A DNA stretch of 64,000 nucleotides, taken from positions 21,185,744 to 21,249,743 of the forward strand of contig NC_051451.1 in the NCBI RefSeq assembly GCF_001649575.2. The letters are read 5' to 3'. This DNA is from Kryptolebias marmoratus (Eukaryota > Chordata > Actinopteri > Cyprinodontiformes > Rivulidae). Positions 56,395 through 64,000 of this stretch are shown one piece after another. Numbering within the stretch: position 1 is the first letter of the stretch; each line of letters starts with the position of its first letter. Both the position numbers and the translations under genes were made by a program. The notes under the pieces were generated by a model. The model was not told the DNA's origin and ran no database searches. It saw only the letters and a list, made by a program, of their open reading frames with translations.

Positions 56395-56560
56395 GTACTC
56401 GGCATCCCTTTACTTGCTCAGGGTTCACTTTAAAACAAATTTCAGGATTGTCTTGTTGACCTATAAAGTGCTAAATGAGCAGGCTTCTTTGTATCTCTCC
56501 AACCTCAACCTTCTGAGCCTTTCAGTCACTCAGAGAATCATTTGCTTTTAGCTCTCCTGA
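56395..56560 (+). mobile_element. Degenerate LINE fragment (C-terminal end of reverse transcriptase)
   Basis: The plus-strand frame reads FKTNFRIVLLTYKVLNEQAS and then LYLSNL. It resembles the F-K-I-L-L-L-T-(F/Y)-K-A-L-N pattern near the end of L2/CR1-type reverse transcriptases in fish. It is short, with stops, and not active. It lies downstream of cutc. Confidence 0.55.
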
Positions 56561-57351
56561 GGTCCAGCCTGATGTAAAAATGAGAATGGGTCTTTGCAGT
56601 CATAGCCATTAAATGATGAAACTGACAAACCCTGTACATTCAGCAGGCTCTAATAGTGCTTTTTTTAAGTAGAATATGATTTTGCTGAGATAATACATCT
56701 AAGCTGGATTCTCCTAACACCTTTAAAAAAATGCTATTTAAAGATTATACACAGATTTGTGCACATTTCTCTCCCTTTTAACAGATTTCCAGATTCCAGC
56801 TCACTTTATGTATTAACAAATCAAACACAAATTAAGGGTTCAGATTTTTCACATGTATTACCAAAACCAATATTTCCACACAATAGAAAACCTGAGGTCT
56901 GAATAAGACATCAAAAACACATCAGTAGAACAAAAGACAACCATACTAAATTGTGAAGATCATATTTTTTGTTGATTTTTTTAAAAATTATTATTTTCAA
57001 GAAAAGTTTTTGATCTTTTTTTTTCTTTTTTAGATTTCTCAGTGTTCTCTTGTGTTTTCTGAAACGCCATTGTTTTCAGCTTTGTTGATGTGTAATCATT
57101 TTTAGTGGTATGCTTCGCTTCTTAAAACCACGTGTACACAAATACCTGTGAATCATTCACAGCCCTCTGCTCAGTCTTAGATAACATGTTCGTGAGACTG
57201 CAGTGTTCATGGCTTATTAGCGACAACACGAGCGCCGTTTGATTGGCAATTTAGTAAAAATATAAAGTGACCCTTTAAGCCATGTTTAAATGTATGTATG
57301 AAAATAAATGACAACATATTCACATCATCATCCTTGATTACATTTGAGGTA

Positions 57352-59416
57352 TCACAAGGTATTTTTGGCTATGGCGTTTAGAGTCCGGACTTTGCTCACA
57401 TCTGCCACCTTCAGGCCGTACTCAGATGCTGACAACGTGGCTCCCAGCGTCACGCAGGTGTTCCTGAACACAAGAAAATATCATAATTTTAAGCCAAAGA
57501 AGCTCGGATTTCTACATATCTGTTTAAGTGTGTCTCAGAGTCTCAGTGTCTCAGTCTCAGTGTGTCTCAGAGTCTCAGTGTCTCAGTCTCAGTGTGTCTC
57601 AGAGTCTCAGAGCTTTCATGTTATTTAAAGCCGTTTCAAAACAAACCTAAATTTCATTGCAGAGTCTCTGCTGGAGCGAGCCGAGCAGTGAAATTCTTGA
57701 GCCCCTGACCCCTCAAGTATTCTCTGCAGGTTCCTCTCTGTGATGCCCCCTCCTGTTTATAAAACATAAATGAATATATAAAAAACTAAAACACACACAC
57801 ACACAAGGGCATGAAGAAATAAAAAGCACTAACCTGGCATAACAATTATCCTCCCTTTGGCCTGATGAGTGGAAACGACAATATTAGAAAGAAAATTTAA
57901 TATCTGAATACACACGTGTGCACACAGTCATGGGATAAACATATTTATACTCCTTTTAAATCAAAGTTTTTACATATCAGGACATATTTAAACATAATTT
58001 GCTGTTTACCAGGTCTTACAATTAGATAAATGCTGCTGCAGACTAACAACACATAACATATTGTATCTTGCTGAAATCTATCTAATAAAAATGAAGGTAA
58101 CGTGCTGAAGCTGTATGTGCTTCCATAGGAAATAAAAAAGTAAGAAGCAGCCAAATGCTGCTAATTAAATGCAGTTGGTCTGCTGCTCATCAGTAAGTGT
58201 TGGCTGCTCTACAAAAGCAGCCATGTCAGTTTGGAGTATACAGGTGTGTGTTAACATGACATTTCAGTTTTATAAGGGTTATATCTTTATTTTTTTCCAT
58301 ACAATCTGAAATCCATAATTCTACAATGTTTAAGATTATTCAGAAATAGAGAATATTCAAGTTATCAATCTTTCTGAGAGTGGATGTCCCGGCAAGTTTG
58401 CACTGAGGTCAGATGATACAGTCCTCACAGAAATTAGCAGAAACCAAAAGCTAGGACTCAGCAGACCTTTGTTAGCATGCTAAATGTTGGAGTTCATGAC
58501 AGTTTCAGGACCTTTCTGGTGATGGTAGCTTAGAATTGTAACGGCGGTATGTTATACGTACTTGATCAATGAGACGTTTAATGACATGCAGCCCCTCCAA
58601 AGCCGAGCTATCACAGCCACTTGTCAACACACGCTCGAACCCTAATGATATTAGAGCGTCCAGAGCAACTGCTGGGTCATGAACCATGTCAAAAGCTGCA
58701 GACAGATCAATATAACATTGACAAAATGACCTCAGAAATCTTTTTAGGAGCCCCCTTTTTTTTAGAAGCACTGATAAAAGCAGTCTAACGTGCTATTTCT
58801 GTTGGGGATCTGTGATATTTTTCTAGTGTAAATGCTAGCAGCTGTAGAGCATTTAGAACGTTTAATTGTGTGTTAAAAGAAAAAAAAACTCAACAAAACA
58901 GCACCTCGGTGGAAGGTCACAGGCAGAGGACGAGCAGCAGCTGGAGAATAAAAAGGAGAAAGAAGAAAATTACCGACAGCAAACTAATTTTGAAAACAGC
59001 AGCTGCAAAGTAAGTATTTAACTATTGTTAACTCTTCTTTTTTTTCCCCCAAAACCATTTGAACTGAAATATAATTTAATGATTTCAAGGTTCTTTTAGC
59101 TCTGCATTTTGTAGACCACATATTGATGACTGTATCTGTTTATAGTCTATAATGTTAATTATTACCACAAAACCAAAACGCAGTCACATGAAAATGCGAA
59201 GACAGTGATTCAGGAACACTTTTACAAGTTTTTAATCTCAAATCATAAAAACTTTATGATGCACCTCACTAATTAGAGACTATAACACAGTTTTGAATTG
59301 TTCTTCTTCTTGGATGCATTAAAAACAAGGAGTCATGTTGAAAAAGACTGCACAAACTAGAGGATTTATGAAAAATTCAAATTAATTTTGAAAGAAATTA
59401 GCCTGTTCAGTTCAGT

Positions 59417-59448
<32 letters not shown>

Positions 59449-61136
59449 GTATGTGTATATATGTATAAATATTTTTTCATTCTTTGTTGATGGGATCTCA
59501 GCTGTTTCCTAAATCTCACTTGATGTGAAATATTTCATTCAACATTGGACGTTAGCCTGAGTACAACTCAGATATGATTCAGGAGATTCATCTGCTCAGT
59601 CCCAACATTTCCCCACGATGCTTCTGTAAACACTGGCTTCATATGAAATGACTTTTTATTACAATATTTGTAGAGCCTTCAATTAATCCTACTGACAGAT
59701 AACATTGTTTAAGCAGAAAACTATATCAGCTCTGAGTTTGCTCACTTGTCAATGAACTGACAACAAAGTGTCTCATTGCCACCTGAAAAGCACAGCATGT
59801 TACAAATCTATTTATTTCTGAGCTGCTTCAGTTTGAATCCATATACTGATCTGCTGGGCTCAATTTGTCTCCCTCTTCTGGCACTTAGTAAAAGCAATTC
59901 AGATGTGGTGGCACATGTGGTCTCTCATCTGTTTTTACAAAAGTTGGTTCAATACTTCTACTCAAGCAGATAATAGCTAATTTTCTTACTATTCAGAAAA
60001 TTCTGAGAACTCCATTAACCTTCCTAAGCAACAACCAAAAAACAAAAACTAGTCAACAGGATGCATGACGCTCAATAAAAAAGCCCTTTTCAAATCAAAG
60101 CCTAAGGATTATGTTAAAAGAAAGAAAAAATGCAAGACCTCAAGCACATCCCTAAGTTACTTATAGTGAAAATGTGTCTTTTATCAATTTTAAAGTGCTA
60201 AGATCAATAATAAAACTAAGTAATTATAATTAGTTTATGCTGCTTGTAAATAAAAATTTAAATGGCATTTTCTTAAGAGGAGGCTTTCAGGATTTGAAAA
60301 TGTATATATATATTTAAATTTAGGGTCATTTTTCTTATTTTCACTGGATACTCTGAAATGTTTCTTGTTTGATTTTGTGAAACTGCACACCATAAGGAGT
60401 ATCCTCACTGTTTCACAGTTCAGATTAAATATACAGGTAAACAATACCGAGCAGCTCCATGCAGAGCTCTGAATCCACTCGTCCATCCTCTGTCAGGGCA
60501 CCCAGAACTAGACCATCAACTCCTTGGCCCTTCATCAGCTCTATGTCCTTCCTCATCACGTCCACCTCCTGATCTGAATAGAGGAAGTCCCCCCCGCGAG
60601 GCCGTATCATCACATAGACTGGGATTTTGATGTACTGCTTCACTACGTGCAGAAGACCTGCAATAAAAGAGATGGGGGTCAGAAGGTTATCTGTCTTTCT
60701 GGGCCAAAGAGCTTCAGGGGTCAGTCTGTACAGAGGTGAACTGTGTTGATCACCTAGACTGGGGGTGAGCCCTCCCTCCAGAAGACTTGAACACAGCTCA
60801 AGCCGACTTGCACCTGTCAGGACAGAGAAAATATTGGAAAACAACCTCACAACTCACAACCTTTAAACATTCAAATAACTTTCTGTATTACACTCAGTTC
60901 AGCACAATTGCTGTCACATGTTTGAAACCATTAAAATAGTGCCAGAAGAGTGCAGGTTATGCTCTTGTTATCTACAGAGGGGCTTGTGCATTACCTCTTG
61001 AGCAAGTCACTTTAGCTGGGCCAAAAAACAAATAAGCAGAGCAGCTTGCACTACACTTTTACTGACCTCCTCTCTCAGCATTGACTGCAGACTCCACGGA
61101 GTCCACACAAACCTCCATTAAAAAGCTCTGTGCCAT
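57352..61136 (-). CDS. cutc: CutC copper transporter homolog
   Basis: CUTC is a TIM-barrel protein that binds Cu(I) in human. Its exact role in copper balance is unsettled. The minus-strand coding exons are 61067-61136, 60754-60813, 60448-60657, 58905-58940, 58562-58695, 57834-57861, 57647-57752 and 57352-57463. All are GT-AG with consistent phase, giving 251 aa (human 273). Conserved blocks: FLMEVCVDSVESAVNAERGG, VMIRPRGGDFLYSD (from about residue 59), PLPVTFHRAFDMVHDP, VLTSGCDSSALEG and MPGGGITERNLQRILEG. The end is VRTLNAIAKNTL. The start is placed at the ATG at 61136 (MAQSFLMEVC). An acceptor 10 nt upstream of it points to a non-coding first exon. Human has a longer N terminus. cox15 next door supports the call. 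Confidence 0.95.
57529..57610. repeat. TCTCAG-based minisatellite, 32-bp period, about 2.5 copies
   Basis: The unit is built from TGTGTCTCAGAGTCTCAG (18 nt) plus TGTCTCAGTCTCAG (14 nt). It sits in the last cutc intron, close to the final exon. The copies are nearly identical, so the expansion is recent. Confidence 0.9.
58941..60447 (-). other. cutc: cutc third intron (1.5 kb), no exon
   Basis: AT-rich intron containing the microsatellite at 59417-59470. No coding features recognised. Confidence 0.55.
59417..59470. repeat. Compound (AC)n(AT)n microsatellite in a cutc intron
   Basis: About 23 nt of AC followed by ATATATAT and then a TATGTGTATATATGTATAAA tail. It lies in the large 1.5-kb intron between the fourth and third coding exons in plus-strand order. 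Confidence 0.85.
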
Positions 61137-61762
61137 TCTGAATGTCTGAGCAGGGACATAAATACAAAGATATACAGTCGATTTGTTAGCCAACAGTTTC
61201 ACGATGTTTCAGTTAATATTTTATAACTTCTACCGGCACAACTACCTGCCAGTTCGCTTTGTTTGGAAGTGTTTTGAAGTCAGTCACGACATGTTTTGAG
61301 CAACGACCAGCTCCTACTAACGGCCAGCCACTACTATGAATCGGCCGTTTCCGGTTGGATTGTTCAACTGTAAAATCACGCTCCGGCAGAGGAGGCGGTG
61401 TTGTGTTCACATGTGAAGTGGAGTGTGACCGCCCATGCGGGATACGCTACAGAGCGAAACGAGCGTCCATGTTCCTGCATTCTACGGTACAATTTACAAA
61501 ACAATAAATAAAATACATTCACTTATTCATTTACATTTATTAAATAATTGTCAGTTTTGTTGATAATTTTGTTTTAATTAGCTAAAAAAAAAAAAAACGA
61601 CTTCGCAGTTATTTTTTTATTTTGATGTGACGTCAAAAGGTTAAAGTTGAACAGTCTAGTCCGCGTTAGGAAACCAGCCGGGTAACAACAAAAGCTCCCT
61701 GCTACGACTTCCGCAAGGATCTGCAGTTTGACATCTGCTCCAGTGGACATTGAGACAGAAAG
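61137..61762. promoter_or_regulatory. Shared bidirectional cutc/cox15 promoter with consensus CRE
   Basis: cutc and cox15 start codons lie 626 bp apart, head to head. The interval holds a perfect palindromic CRE (TGACGTCA, 61628-61635). An ETS-type GACTTCCG lies at about 61706-61713, 50 bp before the cox15 ATG. No TATA box is clear. A probable cutc non-coding exon ends with donor CAG|GTAGTT near 61249. A CREB/ETS, TATA-less arrangement is common for nuclear genes of mitochondrial proteins. Confidence 0.65.
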
Positions 61763-64000
61763 ATGTTACTTTCGTCGTTACGGACAACCATATTTTGCGG
61801 ATGCAGATGTGCTGGCAAAGGGTTTCAGCACAGCAACGTGAGTAGAGCTAACTTTAGCTACTAGCTAACAGGCTGGCAAGATAGATGAGGTCATAAAAAT
61901 AGCACCTGTAAAAATAAAATTAGCCAATTTTTTTCTTTATTACTGTAGTTTGCATCCTTTATTTAGGTTAGTGCAGATAAGTAATATTAGCTAACTTTAA
62001 CTGTGAAAATGGCATCTATCTAACAGTAAAAATGACATAACTGACCTCCAGCATTCTCTGTTGTGTTTACTACAAGTAGCATTATTTACACCTGGAAATG
62101 GAATTGATTCAGTTATAAAAGCGGAATAATAACTATATTATCTGATCGTGGTTTAAATGCGTATTATACTGGTATTACCTATATTTCTTTTGGAACTTAA
62201 AGGTGTAAACCTGCAAATTTCTCTGCAGTTTTGACTTTTTTCTTGTAATCAAAGACTTTTTGGTGTCGGTTCATTATGTTAAACAGCTAAATCCTGTTGG
62301 ACAGTCTTTGAATTTTGAATTTTGTTTACATCATCATTCATTTGAAGAAAGTGTGTGGGAGGATGCTTTGCGTGCGCATTCTCTTTCTATCTCTCTTTTT
62401 TTGGTGAAACTTTAGTAATTTATTTGACCTTTTTGTTTTCAAAATTTAGGTTGACAAATCCAGATATTATAACACAATAAGGAGTTAATGGCTTCTGTAT
62501 TGCCTGATTTTTAAAATGCTGACACATTAACACACAGGCACCGACATGATCTCCTCTTCCTCTTGTCCTTCTTTGTCCTTGGCATGGTTAAGTAATCACA
62601 AGTAGCACTTTGTGAATTCATACAACTGGCACATTTGTTCACTTGAACTTATGTAGTATCCCCTATACTATGTTGTGGCATTCTTTATATTTTAAATATT
62701 CAACAAGTTAAAAAAAATAGCAAAAATATATGATTTTGGGCAGGTTTTAGGAATCATTATTATCCAAGCCATGCTGTTGAAACTCACACATAATAAAATT
62801 CAACCCTTTTTTTTGCTTTAAGTGCTTAGAATGTTAATGAAACACAACAGTTGATGAGTTGGTAAATCAGCAAATAATGTAAATGTAAATTTAAAAATTG
62901 TCTGCAAGGGTTTAGTCATCATGAATGTTTCAGAAATAAAATGGATGACATTGCACATTAGAGGAGAGGAGGACACATTCTGTCACTGATGGCTGAGATC
63001 ACAGTTGGGTGTGGCAAGAATAATTACACTTCCTAAAAAAAACATTCAATGGTTTTAGCCTATAAAATATATCCCTAGGGATCCCTGGAATTTTTATTTA
63101 TTTGGGTGACATGATTACAAAAGCACTACTCTGTTTAAAGAAGTTCACCATTTTCTTTAAAATAAAGGTCCAAGTTTCAGGCATTAAGAATGTCCAGAAC
63201 TTTTTTGTGTCATTTTGGAGTTACTTTTTGGGCCATTTGGAAGCTACTGCAAGGTCTCTTCTATCCTTTCAATTCCTCTCTGTTTGTTTATAACATATCA
63301 GCGAAGTCCACAGCTACGACAATGGCTCGTGAGGAGAAATTGCAGCACCTTCACAGTGGAGTCAGCAGCTCGCTCCCAACCAGCTGTGGCTGTCCCCAAC
63401 GCAGCCACAAATCGCATAGTGGGGCGCTGGTTGCTCGGCTGCAGCGGCCTGGTGGTTGGGGCCATCGTCTTGGGTGGTGTCACAAGGTACAAAAAACTTA
63501 CATGATCTGTCAGTGTATGCAATGGTTTTTCCTGTTTTAAAGAGATGCTGATATGCAACTACTTTATCTGTTCGTTTGTATAAATAAGGTTAACGGAATC
63601 TGGGCTCTCCATGGTTGACTGGCATCTAGTGAAAGAGATGAAGCCACCTCAGTCCGAAGAAGAGTGGCAGGCCGAGTTTTCCAAGTACCAGCAATTTCCA
63701 GAGTTTAAAATGTATGCACCCTTTTTGTTTATTTAAAAAGAAAAATCTTTTCACAGTTTTAAAATTAAAATAGCATGTCTTTTTAACTAAAGTTAAAAAA
63801 CATGTTTATTCTTCACTAACAAAGCGATTCTAGACACTCTACATACAATGACAGCTTGTATGTATGTGAGTTTTTAGATGTGAGGGTTTTACATAAGTCA
63901 GATATTCAGTTTAAATTATTACCTGGTTTCATTCTTTCTTACCAGACTGAACCATAAAATGACTCTGCCGGAGTTTAAATTTATCTTCTACATGGAGTGG
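61763..64000 (+). CDS. cox15: Cytochrome c oxidase assembly protein COX15 (heme A synthase), 5' part
   Basis: COX15 is an inner-membrane mitochondrial enzyme that oxidises heme O to heme A for cytochrome oxidase. The plus-strand exons are 61763-61837, 63302-63486, 63589-63711 and 63946 to beyond the right edge. Exon 1 encodes a basic, serine- and cysteine-containing presequence ([16 protein letters not shown]). Exon 2 encodes more leader and then NRIVGRWLL plus the first membrane helix (about residues 69-85, [15 protein letters not shown]). Exon 3 has [20 protein letters not shown] and [18 protein letters not shown]. Exon 4 begins [19 protein letters not shown]. All match human COX15 closely, and splice phases agree. 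The rest of the gene is outside the window. Confidence 0.96.
61838..63301 (+). other. cox15: cox15 intron 1, no exon or repeat recognised
   Basis: AT-rich first intron starting GTGAGT and ending in a CAG acceptor at 63299-63301. Open frames at 63102-63293 are not supported by homology. Confidence 0.6.

Noticed and set aside
61249..61410. Minus-strand frame open through the probable cutc first exon, in phase with MAQSFLMEVC
   Set aside because: It would extend the protein N terminus, but no ATG occurs before the upstream stop. Only a non-AUG start could use it.

Overview
The window is vertebrate genomic DNA, almost certainly from a teleost fish. It carries multi-exon genes with GT-AG introns, AT-rich non-coding sequence, many (CA)n tracts, and remnants of transposon families common in fish. 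Its gene content matches human 10q24. I would guess a percomorph, but I cannot name the species.

Layout from left to right. (1) 1-17.2 kb, minus strand: the 5' part of slit1. Exons 1-4 are present, and the gene runs off the left edge. (2) 19.4-27.6 kb, minus strand: a complete arhgap19 (RhoGAP) in 11 coding exons, with a compact promoter on its right. (3) 30.1-34.2 kb, minus strand: a rhodopsin-class GPCR split over six coding exons (376 aa) plus a probable non-coding first exon. I cannot assign it to a named receptor, and it has unusual residues at several activation-switch positions. It is my main candidate for something undescribed. (4) 36.0-52.5 kb, minus strand: a complete abcc2 (MRP2) in 32 coding exons (1564 aa). 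(5) 57.3-61.2 kb, minus strand: a complete cutc in eight coding exons (251 aa). (6) 61.8-64.0 kb, plus strand: the start of cox15, head to head with cutc. They share a 0.63-kb promoter interval containing a full CRE palindrome. cox15 runs off the right edge.

The genes are not an operon and do not form one pathway. slit1 is an axon-guidance ligand, arhgap19 a Rho GTPase regulator, abcc2 an apical organic-anion exporter, cutc a putative copper-binding protein, and cox15 the mitochondrial heme A synthase. In human, ARHGAP19-SLIT1 and ABCC2-CUTC-COX15 are two separate clusters on 10q24. Here they lie within 64 kb, with the orphan GPCR at the junction.

The remaining sequence is introns and intergenic DNA. 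It holds microsatellites, a hAT-like MITE, an internally deleted Tc1-like element, a LINE fragment, and three copies of one interspersed repeat family. Exon borders were read by hand from GT/AG sites, frame continuity and remembered homologous proteins. No alignment was run.
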